Shown here in pieces: positions 16,292 through 25,335 of a stretch of 64,000 nucleotides of DNA (positions are counted from its first letter, which is position 1; every line of letters starts with the position of its first letter). Both the position numbers and the translations under genes were made by a program. The stretch is from assembly GCA_016793775.1 (NCBI GenBank), contig JAEULK010000050.1, forward strand, positions 1-64,000, read 5' to 3'. The notes below the pieces were generated by a model. It saw only the letters and a list, made by a program, of their open reading frames with translations, did no database searches and was not told the origin of the DNA. Source of the stretch: Sphingopyxis sp. (GTDB lineage Bacteria; Pseudomonadota; Alphaproteobacteria; Sphingomonadales; Sphingomonadaceae).

Positions 16292-17233
16292 TCAGGCGTG
16301 GTGCGCGAGAAACCAGTCGTAGGTCGCGGCGATGCCGTCGCGCAAGGCCACCTTCGGCGACCAGCCCATGGCGGCAAGCTTGGCATTGGACATCAGCTTG
16401 CGCGGGGTGCCGTCGGGTTTGGACCGGTCCAGTTCGATCTCGACATCGGCGCCGACGACTTCGGCGACGAGGCGTGCGAGGTCGAGGATCGCGATGTCGC
16501 TGCCCGACCCGACATTGATGTGGCCGGCGTCGGAGTAGGTCTTCATCAGGAAAACGCAGGCGTCGGCGCAATCGTCGACGTGCAGGAATTCGCGCATCGG
16601 GGTGCCGCTGCCCCACAAGACCATGGTTTTGGAGCCCGAAACCTTCGCCTCATGCGCCTTGCGGAGCAGCGCGGGCAGGACATGGCTCGACGCGAGATCG
16701 AAATTGTCGCCCGGGCCGTAGAGATTGGTCGGCATCGCGGAGATATAGTCGGCGCCATATTGGCGGCGATAGCTTTGCGCGAGCTTGATCCCGGCGATCT
16801 TGGCGATCGCATACCATATGTTCGTTTGTTCGAGCGGGCCGGTGAGCAGCGCCTCTTCGACGATCGGCTGCTCGGCATATTTGGGGTAGATGCACGAAGA
16901 TCCGAGGAAACAGAGTTTCGCGACGTCGGCGCGGTGCGCCGCATCGACGATATTCGTCTCGATGACGAGGTTCTGGTAGAGGAAATCGGCGGGGTATGTG
17001 TCGTTGGCGAGGATGCCGCCGACCTTGGCCGCTGCGAGGAATACCGCGTCGGGCTTTTCCTGCGCGACCCAGGCGCGCACCGCCGCCTGATCGAGCAGGT
17101 CGAGCGTGTCGCGCCCCGCCGTCAGGACTTCGCAATTCTCGCTGGCAAGCCGCCGCACGAGCGCGCTGCCGACCATGCCGCGGTGACCCGCGACCCAGAC
17201 GCGCTTGCCGCCAAGCGAAAAAGTCTCAGCCAT
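16292..17233 (-). CDS. fcl: GDP-L-fucose synthase
   Basis: A 313-residue bifunctional 3,5-epimerase/4-reductase converting GDP-4-keto-6-deoxymannose to GDP-L-fucose with NADPH. The NADP motif is GHRGMVG (16-22), the serine region FLGSSCIYP (109-117) and the catalytic pair in YAIAK (141-145). [12 protein letters not shown] and MREFLHVDD are family signatures. It overlaps gmd by 8 bases and so forms a Gmd-Fcl pair. No mannose-1-phosphate guanylyltransferase lies in the window, so GDP-mannose must be made elsewhere. Confidence 0.95.
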   Translation of the reverse strand: MAETFSLGGKRVWVAGHRGMVGSALVRRLASENCEVLTAGRDTLDLLDQAAVRAWVAQEKPDAVFLAAAKVGGILANDTYPADFLYQNLVIETNIVDAAHRADVAKLCFLGSSCIYPKYAEQPIVEEALLTGPLEQTNIWYAIAKIAGIKLAQSYRRQYGADYISAMPTNLYGPGDNFDLASSHVLPALLRKAHEAKVSGSKTMVLWGSGTPMREFLHVDDCADACVFLMKTYSDAGHINVGSGSDIAILDLARLVAEVVGADVEIELDRSKPDGTPRKLMSNAKLAAMGWSPKVALRDGIAATYDWFLAHHA

Positions 17234-18296
17234 GCGACGGGGTCGCGCCGGCCTTATATTCGGCCAGATCGGCGGCGACCATTTCGCGGCACAGCTCGCG
17301 CACCGAGGTTTCGTGGCGCCAGCCGAGTTTCTGATGCGCCTTCGACGGATCGCCGATCAAGAGGTCGACCTCGGTCGGGCGGAAATAGCGGGGATCGACC
17401 TCGACCAGGCAGGTGCCGGTCCTGGTGCAATAGCCCTTTTCCTCGGCGCCCTCGCCCTTCCATTCGAGCGCGATGCCGACATCCTCGAACGCCCATTGCA
17501 CGAAATCGCGCACCGGGGTCGTCTCACCGGTGGCGAGGACATAGTCGTCGGGTTCGTCCTGCTGCATCATCAGCCACATGCCGCGGACATATTCGGCGGC
17601 GTGGCCCCAGTCGCGCTTGGCGTCGAGATTGCCGAGATAGAGCTTATCCTGCCGCCCCAGGCTGATCGCCGCGGCGGCGCGGGTGATCTTGCGCGTCACG
17701 AAGGTTTCGCCGCGCAGCGGGCTTTCGTGGTTGAACAGGATGCCGTTCGAGGCGTGCATGCCATAGGCTTCGCGGTAATTGACCACGATCCAATAGGCAT
17801 AGAGCTTCGCCGCGGCATAGGGGCTGCGCGGGTAGAAGGGGGTGGTTTCACGCTGCGGCACTTCCTGGACGAGGCCGTAAAGCTCCGAGGTCGAGGCCTG
17901 ATAGAAGCGGCACGTCTTTTCCAGCCCAAGGATACGCATCGCCTCGAGCAGCCGCAGCGTGCCGATCGCGTCGCTGTTCGCGGTATATTCGGGGGTCTCG
18001 AAACTCACCTGGACATGGCTCTGCGCGGCGAGGTTGTAGATTTCGGTGGGCTTGGTTTCCTGGACGATGCGGATCAGGTTGGTGCTGTCGGTGAGGTCGC
18101 CATAATGGAGGTGGAAGCGCGAATTTTCGACATGCGGATCCTGATAGATATCCTCGATCCGGCTGGTGTTGAACGAGGAGGAACGGCGCTTGAGGCCGTG
18201 GACGATATAGCCCTTCTCCAGCAGCAGTCGCGCGAGATAGGCGCCGTCCTGTCCGGTAATTCCGGTGACAAGGGCGATTTTTTCCTGTTCAGCCAA
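17226..18296 (-). CDS. gmd: GDP-mannose 4,6-dehydratase
   Basis: A 356-residue SDR that makes GDP-4-keto-6-deoxy-D-mannose. It has GITGQDGAY (12-20), [11 protein letters not shown], the dehydratase segment STSELYG (135-141), the catalytic YAAAK (160-164) and [17 protein letters not shown]. The start chosen is a TTG at 18296 with GAGGAA about nine bases upstream, because it gives the standard family N-terminus; an ATG at 18347 would add 17 extra residues. It is translationally coupled to fcl. A second, more divergent Gmd homologue lies at 30737. Confidence 0.93.
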   Translation of the reverse strand: MAEQEKIALVTGITGQDGAYLARLLLEKGYIVHGLKRRSSSFNTSRIEDIYQDPHVENSRFHLHYGDLTDSTNLIRIVQETKPTEIYNLAAQSHVQVSFETPEYTANSDAIGTLRLLEAMRILGLEKTCRFYQASTSELYGLVQEVPQRETTPFYPRSPYAAAKLYAYWIVVNYREAYGMHASNGILFNHESPLRGETFVTRKITRAAAAISLGRQDKLYLGNLDAKRDWGHAAEYVRGMWLMMQQDEPDDYVLATGETTPVRDFVQWAFEDVGIALEWKGEGAEEKGYCTRTGTCLVEVDPRYFRPTEVDLLIGDPSKAHQKLGWRHETSVRELCREMVAADLAEYKAGATPSHG

Positions 18297-18424
18297 GGGT
18301 TTGTTCCTCGTTCTGGGGAGAGGGTTTGAACCGGTAGGGTCCGGCATGGTCGGGCGGTGCCTCCCTTTCCGTGCCTTGCCCGCGAAGTCAACCGGACTGT
18401 TCGCTCCCGGGCCAAACTTCGCGC

Positions 18425-18453
18425 TTGTTGCCAAAGGCGCAGCTGTCTATCGC
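18425..18453 (+). promoter_or_regulatory. Possible promoter for the forward polysaccharide gene string
   Basis: The 200-base divergent gap between gmd and the UDP-GlcA epimerase contains TTGTTG and TATCGC spaced by 17 bases on the plus strand, about 45 bases before the GTG start. The match is weak-to-moderate, but this is the only substantial gap from which the long forward run could start. Confidence 0.25.
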
Positions 18454-18497
18454 GGCGCTGCTGCGGCGCCGGGGTCCGCATGGGCAGGAGATGATCA

Positions 18498-19493
18498 GTG
18501 ACCGTGCTCGTTACCGGGGCCGCCGGATTTATCGGTTTCCATCTCGCGCGGCGCCTGATGGGCGAAGGCCGGCCGGTGATCGGCATCGATATCGTCAATG
18601 ATTATTACGACCCGGCGCTGAAGCGCGCGCGGCTCGCCAGGCTGGCGGAAGAATATGGCGACCTTTTCACCTTCCGCCAGGTCGATTTCGCCGATGCGAA
18701 CGCGCTGGACGCGGCGCTGGTCGACCTGAAATTCGCCGATATCGCGCATCTGGGGGCGCAGGCGGGGGTCCGTTATTCGATCGACAACCCGCGCGCCTAT
18801 GTCCAGTCGAACCTCGTCGGGCACCTCAACCTGCTCGAAATCGCGCGCGAACGCAGTGTGCCGATGGTCTATGCGTCGTCGTCGTCGGTCTATGGCGGCA
18901 ACAAGACCCTGCCCTTCCGCGTCGAGGACCGCGTCGATCATCCGATGTCGCTCTATGCCGCGACCAAGAAGGCCGACGAGCTGATGAGCGAGACCTACGC
19001 CCATCTCTATCGCATCCCGCTGACCGGCCTGCGCTTCTTCACCGTCTATGGCCCGTGGGGCCGCCCCGACATGGCGATGTGGATCTTCACCAAGGCGATT
19101 TTCGAGGGCGCGCCGATCCAGGTGTTCAACGCCGGGGCGATGCGGCGCGACTTCACCTATATCGACGATATCGTGTCGGGGGTCGCGGCGTGCATCGCCA
19201 ATCCGCCGCCCGACAATGGCGAAGAAAAGGCCGGCGGCAGCGTCGCGCCGCACCGGCTCTATAATATCGGCAACAACCGCTCCGAGGAACTGACGCGGAT
19301 GATTTCGCTGATCGAGGAGTCCTGCGGGCGCGAGGCGGTGAAGGAAATGGCGCCGCTGCAGCCGGGCGACGTGCCCGAAACCTATGCCGATATCAGCGCG
19401 ATCTCGGGCGACCTGGGCTATGAACCGACGACGCCGATCGCCGTCGGCATCCCCAATTTCGTCGCCTGGTACCGCGACTATCACGGCGTCTGA
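18498..19493 (+). CDS. UDP-glucuronate 4-epimerase
   Basis: A 331-residue extended SDR. GAAGFIG (7-13) binds NAD+, and catalysis uses the Ser cluster YASSSSVYG and YAATK (153-157). The segment AQAGVRYSIDNP and the insert PFRVEDRVDHPMSLYAATKK match the UDP-glucuronate 4-epimerase (CapI/LpsL) group rather than GalE. It interconverts UDP-GlcA and UDP-GalA, providing an acidic sugar for the glycan. The start is a GTG with GGAG about eight bases upstream. It is followed 33 bases later by a nucleotide-sugar dehydrogenase. Confidence 0.9.
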   Translation: MTVLVTGAAGFIGFHLARRLMGEGRPVIGIDIVNDYYDPALKRARLARLAEEYGDLFTFRQVDFADANALDAALVDLKFADIAHLGAQAGVRYSIDNPRAYVQSNLVGHLNLLEIARERSVPMVYASSSSVYGGNKTLPFRVEDRVDHPMSLYAATKKADELMSETYAHLYRIPLTGLRFFTVYGPWGRPDMAMWIFTKAIFEGAPIQVFNAGAMRRDFTYIDDIVSGVAACIANPPPDNGEEKAGGSVAPHRLYNIGNNRSEELTRMISLIEESCGREAVKEMAPLQPGDVPETYADISAISGDLGYEPTTPIAVGIPNFVAWYRDYHGV

Positions 19494-19525
19494 CGCCTGC
19501 CCCTCTCCCAAGGAACCGAATAGAG

Positions 19526-20794
19526 ATGAAGATCATAGTCGTCGGGCTGGGGTATGTCGGATTGCCGCTGGCGGTCCAGCTGGCCCGGCATTTCGATTGC
19601 ATCGGGCTCGACAGCAACAGCGGCCGCATCGCCGAACTGCGCGACGGGCACGATCGGACCGGCGAAGTCGATGCGGCGACGCTGGCGGCATCGGCGCTGG
19701 CGCTGACCAGCGACGCGCAGGAGTGCCGCGGCGCCGACCTCTACATCGTCACCGTGCCGACCCCGATCGACGTAGACAACCGCCCCGACCTGTCGCCGGT
19801 GCGCAGCGCGACGCGCACCGTCGCGGCGCTGCTCGACCCCGCGACTACGCCGGTGATCGTCTATGAAAGCACGGTGTATCCGGGCGTGACCGAGGATATT
19901 TGCGGGCCCATGATCGAGCAATTGTCGGGGCTGAAGCGCGGCACCGATTTCTTCCTCGGCTATTCGCCCGAGCGCATCAATCCGGGCGACCGCGAGCACA
20001 CGGTCGACAAGATCATGAAGGTGCTGGCGGGCGAGAATGACGAGGTCACCGAATTGCTCGCGACCGTCTATGGCCGGGTGACGAGCGGCGGGGTGTTCCG
20101 CGCCCGCTCGATCCGCGCCGCCGAGGCGGCCAAGGTGATCGAGAATGCGCAGCGCGACATCAACATCGCCTTCATGAACGAGGTGACCAAAATCTTCTCG
20201 GCGCTCGACATTTCGGTGTGGGACGTGCTCGACGCGGCGCGGACCAAATGGAATTTCCTGCCTTTCGAGCCGGGGCTGGTCGGCGGCCACTGCATCGGGG
20301 TCGATCCCTATTATCTCAGCCACCGCGCGCAGGAATTGGGTATAAACCCCCAAGTCGTGCTGGCGGGGCGCGCGATCAACGACGGCATGGCGCAGTGGAT
20401 GGCCGACGAAATTCATGCCGCGCTCGGCCGCGAGGGCGGCGACATCCTGATCCTGGGGCTGACCTTCAAGGAAAATGTCCCCGACCTGCGCAACAGCAAG
20501 GTCATCGACCTCGTCCGGGCGCTGCGCGCGCACGGGCACCGGGTCGCGGTGCATGATCCGCACGCGGACCCCGTCGAGGCGCGGCATGAATATGATCTGG
20601 ACCTCGTCGCGCTGCCGAGCGAAGCCGCTTATGACGCCGTGATAGGCGCCGTCCGGCACGATGCGATCAAGGCGCTGGCGGCGCCGCAGATCGCGGCGAT
20701 GTTGCGCCCCGACGGGCTTGTCGCCGACCTCAAGCGCATGTGGTCGCCGCCGTCGGACGATGCGGCGTCCACGGTCCGCCGCTGGTCGATTTAA
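19526..20794 (+). CDS. UDP-N-acetylhexosamine 6-dehydrogenase (TviB/WbpO/WbpA type)
   Basis: A 422-residue member of the UDP-glucose/GDP-mannose dehydrogenase family. It has the NAD motif VVGLGYVGLP (5-14) and the catalytic Cys in GGHCIGVDPYY (Cys256). FLPFEPGLVGGHCIG and SYFR-region equivalents fit the TviB/WbpO group, which oxidises UDP-GlcNAc or UDP-GalNAc to the uronic acid. It is the best candidate in the window to supply the UDP-GlcNAc-uronate used by the WbpB-WbpE-WbpD module at 37-40 kb. UDP-GalNAc specificity is equally possible. Confidence 0.87.
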   Translation: MKIIVVGLGYVGLPLAVQLARHFDCIGLDSNSGRIAELRDGHDRTGEVDAATLAASALALTSDAQECRGADLYIVTVPTPIDVDNRPDLSPVRSATRTVAALLDPATTPVIVYESTVYPGVTEDICGPMIEQLSGLKRGTDFFLGYSPERINPGDREHTVDKIMKVLAGENDEVTELLATVYGRVTSGGVFRARSIRAAEAAKVIENAQRDINIAFMNEVTKIFSALDISVWDVLDAARTKWNFLPFEPGLVGGHCIGVDPYYLSHRAQELGINPQVVLAGRAINDGMAQWMADEIHAALGREGGDILILGLTFKENVPDLRNSKVIDLVRALRAHGHRVAVHDPHADPVEARHEYDLDLVALPSEAAYDAVIGAVRHDAIKALAAPQIAAMLRPDGLVADLKRMWSPPSDDAASTVRRWSI

Positions 20795-20862
20795 CCATCC
20801 GGGGTGGCGTTCGCGGGATTATCTGCTTAAGGCCCCGAACAACGAAAATAATGGAAGTGTGA

Positions 20863-22269
20863 ATGTCGCGTTCCCGGGAGTCCCTCTTCGATCGCTGGTT
20901 TCTGGCGATCTTCCTGATTGCCATATTGTTGTTCGGCGGGTCGGCGCGGGTCGATAGCGGCGGGCTGCTGATCGTGCGCACGCTGGCGATCGGCGCGATC
21001 GCGATCGCGCTGCCCTATTGGTGGCGGGAACGCGGCCGCGACCGGCTCGAGCGCTGCCGTCCGCTGCTGATCCTGCTCGCCGCCGCCGCGGCGTGGATGC
21101 TGATCCAGCTCATTCCGCTGCCCGCCGGCCTGTGGTCGATCCTGCCCGGTCATGGCGAGCTGGCGTCGCGCATGGCGGCGGCGGGGGTCGAGATCGGCTG
21201 GCGTCCGCTGGCGCTGTCGCCGGGACGCGCGATCCATTCGCTGCTCGACCTGCTCGTGCCGCTCGCCGTGGTCCTGCTCGTCGGCCGCACGTCCGACCAG
21301 GATCTGCGGCAGTTGCCGCTGCGCCTGCTCGCCTTCCTCGCGGTTGCCGCCGTATTCGGCGTGTTGCAGCTGCTCGGCGGCGAAGGCGCGCCCTATTTCC
21401 ACCGCATCACCAATGTCGGCGCGGCGGTCGGCTTCTTCGCCAACCGCAACCATCATGCGGTATTCCTCGCGCTCTATTGGCCGCTGCTCCTGTGGTTCCT
21501 CCATGGCCGCAACGACCGCGCGGGCAGCCATGCCGCGACGTTGCTCGGCGTGCTGGGCGGCGTCGCGGTGATGCTGGCGATCATGGCGACGGGGTCGCGC
21601 GGCGGCCTCGCCATCGGCGGCGCCAGCTTCCTCGTTACCAGCATGCTGCTCTATCGGATGCGCAGCGCCGCGGTCGGAACCGAATCGGCGGGCAATATCG
21701 TGCGCCTGACGCTGATCGCGTCGATCCTGGGGATCATCGGCGGCGCGATCGCGCTGCTGATCTTTGGCGCGAGCTTCATGGACCGGCTGGACCAGGCGGA
21801 CGTCGTATCGGACCTGCGCGTCGCCGTGCTGCCGACCTTGAACGGCATGATCTGGCATTATGCGCCGTTCGGCAGCGGTTTCGGCAGCTTCGAGGCGGCG
21901 TACAAGATCGCCGAACCGGTGAACCTGCTGTCGCTGCAATATCTGAACCACGCGCATAACGACTATCTGGAGCTGCTCATCGACGGCGGCCTCCCGGCGC
22001 TCGTGCTGCTCATCGGCTGGGCGCTGATCCTATGGCGTGCCGCCAAGGCGGGCTGGAACCATCCACAGGCCGCGACAACCGACCGCGTCGGAATCGGGGC
22101 GTCGATCCTGATGCTCGTCATCTTCGCGGCGGCGAGCCTTGTCGATTACCCGCTGCGCACCCCGGCACTGGCGGCGATGGCGACGCTCGCCACCGTCCTT
22201 CTCTATCGTCGTCCCGACATTCAGACGGCGCGGCGAAAGGGCCAGCGGACATCGGCGGGGTTCCGCTGA
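20863..22269 (+). CDS. O-antigen ligase/polymerase-family membrane protein (first Wzy-like)
   Basis: A 468-residue protein with roughly 10-12 transmembrane segments. The family hallmarks of the O-antigen ligase/Wzy domain (PF04932 type) are GFFANRNHHAVFLAL, ATGSRGGLAIGG and the periplasmic HAHNDYLELLIDGGLPA segment. Such proteins polymerise or ligate lipid-linked glycans in the periplasm. It sits directly before the Wza-like and Wzc-like genes, which suggests a role as the polymerase of the exported polysaccharide. A GGAAG motif precedes the ATG. Confidence 0.85.
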   Translation: MSRSRESLFDRWFLAIFLIAILLFGGSARVDSGGLLIVRTLAIGAIAIALPYWWRERGRDRLERCRPLLILLAAAAAWMLIQLIPLPAGLWSILPGHGELASRMAAAGVEIGWRPLALSPGRAIHSLLDLLVPLAVVLLVGRTSDQDLRQLPLRLLAFLAVAAVFGVLQLLGGEGAPYFHRITNVGAAVGFFANRNHHAVFLALYWPLLLWFLHGRNDRAGSHAATLLGVLGGVAVMLAIMATGSRGGLAIGGASFLVTSMLLYRMRSAAVGTESAGNIVRLTLIASILGIIGGAIALLIFGASFMDRLDQADVVSDLRVAVLPTLNGMIWHYAPFGSGFGSFEAAYKIAEPVNLLSLQYLNHAHNDYLELLIDGGLPALVLLIGWALILWRAAKAGWNHPQAATTDRVGIGASILMLVIFAAASLVDYPLRTPALAAMATLATVLLYRRPDIQTARRKGQRTSAGFR

Positions 22270-22375
22270 ACCGCCCCGCGGGTGCGGCACGGGTTTGATT
22301 TTGCGGTTTCCTTTGCCGGGCGGGCGGGCTAGTCCCACCCGAGCGGCAGGCAGATAAAAAAGGGAATATGTTTCG

Positions 22376-23089
22376 GTGAACTTTCGTTTGGCTATCGCTA
22401 GCCTGACCGCCGCCTGCCTTTTGGCCGGCTGTGGCGGCAAAGCCCCGCAACTCAAGAGCACGCCGACGCTGCAGGTCACCGACGGCAATTCACTGCCCGC
22501 GCCGACCGGGACCGACCTGGTCGGCGAGACGCGCCCCTACCTGATCGGCCCCTTCGACCGGCTGAGTGTCGATGTCTATGGCGTCCCCGACCTCAGCAAG
22601 CAGGTCCAGACCGACGCCGCGGGGCGCATCCAGCTGCCGCTGGTCGGCGAGATCCAGGCGTCGAACCAGACCACCGCGCAGCTCGCCGAGGCGATCGAGG
22701 CGCGGCTGACCCGTTTCGTGCGCCGCCCCGACGTCAGCGTCAATGTCACCGAATCGGTCAGCCAGGTGCTGACCGTCGACGGCCAGGTGATGCAGCCGGG
22801 CCTTTATCCCGTGGTCGGCAAGATGTCGCTGATGCGCGCCGTCGCGCTCGCCAAGGGCACGACCGAATTCGCGAAGCTCGACGATGTGGTCATCTTCCGC
22901 ACGGTCGGCGGCCAGCGGATGGCCGCGCTCTACAATCTGAAGCAGATCCGGCAGGGCGTGTACGACGACCCCGAAGTATTTGCCAACGACGTCGTCGTGG
23001 TCGGCGATTCGCCCGCCCGCCGCCTCTTCAAGGACATTTTGGCGACGACCCCGCTGCTGGTGTCGCCCCTCGTCGCCCTTATTCGATAG
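22376..23089 (+). CDS. Polysaccharide export lipoprotein, Wza/BexD type
   Basis: A 237-residue outer-membrane lipoprotein with lipobox LAGC (16-19). It carries a Poly_export domain (YLIGPFDRLSVDVYGVPDLS, then GRIQLPLVGEIQASNQTTAQLAEAIEARL) followed by one SLBB-type domain (VTESVSQVLTVDGQVMQPGLYP). It is shorter than E. coli Wza (about 380 residues), as in many alphaproteobacterial exporters. It forms the outer-membrane channel working with the Wzc-like co-polymerase encoded 26 bases downstream. The start is a GTG, with AAGGGA about eleven bases upstream. Confidence 0.92.
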   Translation: MNFRLAIASLTAACLLAGCGGKAPQLKSTPTLQVTDGNSLPAPTGTDLVGETRPYLIGPFDRLSVDVYGVPDLSKQVQTDAAGRIQLPLVGEIQASNQTTAQLAEAIEARLTRFVRRPDVSVNVTESVSQVLTVDGQVMQPGLYPVVGKMSLMRAVALAKGTTEFAKLDDVVIFRTVGGQRMAALYNLKQIRQGVYDDPEVFANDVVVVGDSPARRLFKDILATTPLLVSPLVALIR

Positions 23090-23115
23090 ATTTTCAGGAA
23101 GCTCGAACTCGCCCC

Positions 23116-25335
23116 ATGACCGACGCAACTCCCAAGTCCCCGATGTTGGCCGTACCGGCGAGCCAGACCGAGGCCGATCCCGGGCGGCAGGCCGGCGGTT
23201 TCGCGACGGCGATGCCGTGGATCCTGCAATATTGGCGCGTCGCGCTGCGCTGGAAATGGGTGATCATCGGCACGATCATCGCCTGCCTGATCGCCGGCGC
23301 GGTCTATACGATGCTTGCCGAGCGCATCTATACCGCGAATGCGCGGATCGAGATTTCGCGCACCGAGTCCAAGGTGCTCAACATGAACGGGGTCGAACCC
23401 GAGCGTGGCGGCCGCGTCGAGCAGGAATTCTATCAGACGCAATATAACCTGTTGCGCGCGCGCTCGCAGGCCGAGCGGGTGGCCAAGAGCCTGAACCTGG
23501 CGCGCGACCCCGTCTATCTGGCGGCGTTCGGCGGCAAGGCGCCGCCGTCCTCGCTGCGCGTGATGTCCAAGGCCGAACTCGATGTCGCCACGCGCAGCGT
23601 CGCGTCGAAGCTGAACGGCGTGGTGCAGATCAAGCCGGTCGTCGGGTCGGCGCTGGTCGATATTTCGGTGTCGACGCCCAACCCCGAGCTGTCGGCCAAG
23701 ATCGCCAACAGCTGGGCGGAAAACTTCATCTCGGCCAACCTCGAGCGTCGTTATGATTCGGCCTCCTATGCCCGCCGCTTCCTCGAGGATCAGCTGCAGG
23801 CGACCAAGGCCAAGATGGAAGACGCCGAGCGCGAGATGATGACCTATGCCGAGCGGCAGGGCATCCTGACCATCGCGCAGTCGGACAGCAGCGATCCCAA
23901 GGCGCCCTCCGTCGAGCGATCGATCATGGCGACCGACCTCGTCGCGCTGAACGACGCGCTGAACAAGGCGACGATCGAACGTATCGCCGCCGAGGGCGCG
24001 CTGAAGGCCGCGAGCGGCCAGGCATCGGCCGTTGCGGGCGGCAGCCCCAGCGTCGCCAACCTGCGCCAGCGCAAATCCGACCTGCAGGCCGAATATGCCA
24101 AGCTGATGGTGATCTTTCAGCCCGATTATCCGCCCGCGCAGGCGCTCGACCGCCAAATCCGCGACATCGACCGCTCGATCGCGGCCGAGCAGAGCTCGGT
24201 CGGCGGGTCGAGCGTCGCGACCGCGCGCGCCGCCTACACCGCGGCGCTGGCGCGCGAGGAAGAACTGCGCTCGCGCGTCGGCGGCACCCGCACCAACCTG
24301 GTCGACGAACGCCGCCGCAGCGTCCAATACGGCATCCTGCAGCGCGAGGTCGACACCAACCGCGAGCTGTATGACGGCCTGCTGCAACGGTATAAGGAAG
24401 TCGGCATCGCCGGCGGCGTCGGCACCAACAATGTGGCCATCGTCGATCGCGCGCTGCGCCCCGGCGCGCCGTCGAGCCCGCGGCTGATCAACAATATGTT
24501 CACCTCGCTGCTGATCGGCCTGGCGCTCGCCGCGCTGCTGACGATCGTCCTGGCGCAGATCGACACCACGGTCCGCGACCCGGCGGAGGCACAGGATGTC
24601 ACCGACCTGCCGCTGCTGGGCGTCATCCCGGACACCGACAACGAACTGGCGATCGACGAAGTGCGCGATCGCAAATCGTCGCAGTCGGAAGCCTATCTGT
24701 CGGTGCAGACCGCGCTGCGCTTCTCGACCACGACCGGCGTGCCGAAGTCGCTGATGTGCACCTCGACCCGCAAGGGCGAAGGCAAGTCGACTTCCTCCTA
24801 TGCGCTCGCGCTGTCGCTGCATCGCATCGGGCGCACCGCGATCGTCGTCGATTGCGACCTTCGCTCGCCGTCGGTCCACCGCCTGGCGGGGGTCGCCAAC
24901 GGCGCCGGGACCAGCAACTTCCTGTCGGGCAACAACGACATCCTCTCGATGGTGCACCATGATGAATCGGACAATCTGCCGTTCATCACCGCGGGTCCGA
25001 TGCCGCCGAACGCCGCCGAACTGCTGTCGAGCGACCGTATCGCCGATCTGATCGCGGCGCTGGGGCAGCATTATCAGCACGTCGTGCTCGACGCGCCGCC
25101 GGTCCTCGGCCTCGCCGACTCGCCGCTGCTGGCGAGCAAGGTCGAAGGCGTCGTCTATTGCGTCGAAGCCGAAGGCGCGCGCACCAACGCGATCCGTTAT
25201 TCGCTGGCGCGCCTGCGCAGCGCCGGCGCGACCTTGCTCGGCGTCGTGCTGACCAAGTTCGACGAGAAGCGTGCCTATTACGGCTATGGTTATGAATATG
25301 GTTATGGCTATGCCGACGCGCAGCCGGGGGAGTAG
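23116..25335 (+). CDS. Polysaccharide co-polymerase with tyrosine autokinase domain (Wzc type)
   Basis: A 739-residue fused protein. Transmembrane helices at about 48-67 and 460-482 flank a large periplasmic Wzz/GNVR coiled-coil region. The cytoplasmic BY-kinase follows, with Walker A TSTRKGEGKST (549-559), Walker A' VVDCDLRSP (about 577-585) and Walker B HVVLDAPPVLGLAD. The last 21 residues hold a tyrosine cluster (YYGYGYEYGYGY, seven Tyr) that is the presumed autophosphorylation site. It controls chain length and export together with the Wza-like protein upstream. Confidence 0.93.
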   Translation: MTDATPKSPMLAVPASQTEADPGRQAGGFATAMPWILQYWRVALRWKWVIIGTIIACLIAGAVYTMLAERIYTANARIEISRTESKVLNMNGVEPERGGRVEQEFYQTQYNLLRARSQAERVAKSLNLARDPVYLAAFGGKAPPSSLRVMSKAELDVATRSVASKLNGVVQIKPVVGSALVDISVSTPNPELSAKIANSWAENFISANLERRYDSASYARRFLEDQLQATKAKMEDAEREMMTYAERQGILTIAQSDSSDPKAPSVERSIMATDLVALNDALNKATIERIAAEGALKAASGQASAVAGGSPSVANLRQRKSDLQAEYAKLMVIFQPDYPPAQALDRQIRDIDRSIAAEQSSVGGSSVATARAAYTAALAREEELRSRVGGTRTNLVDERRRSVQYGILQREVDTNRELYDGLLQRYKEVGIAGGVGTNNVAIVDRALRPGAPSSPRLINNMFTSLLIGLALAALLTIVLAQIDTTVRDPAEAQDVTDLPLLGVIPDTDNELAIDEVRDRKSSQSEAYLSVQTALRFSTTTGVPKSLMCTSTRKGEGKSTSSYALALSLHRIGRTAIVVDCDLRSPSVHRLAGVANGAGTSNFLSGNNDILSMVHHDESDNLPFITAGPMPPNAAELLSSDRIADLIAALGQHYQHVVLDAPPVLGLADSPLLASKVEGVVYCVEAEGARTNAIRYSLARLRSAGATLLGVVLTKFDEKRAYYGYGYEYGYGYADAQPGE

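Noticed and set aside
22368-22379. Tiny ORF (ATG TTT CGG TGA) ending on the GTG of the Wza-like gene
   Set aside because: Three codons only. The same AAGGGA can serve the GTG start; probably chance.
22930-25080. Long open frame on the minus strand opposite wzc
   Set aside because: Antisense shadow of a clear Wzc; it has biased Arg/Gln/Asp content and no start context.
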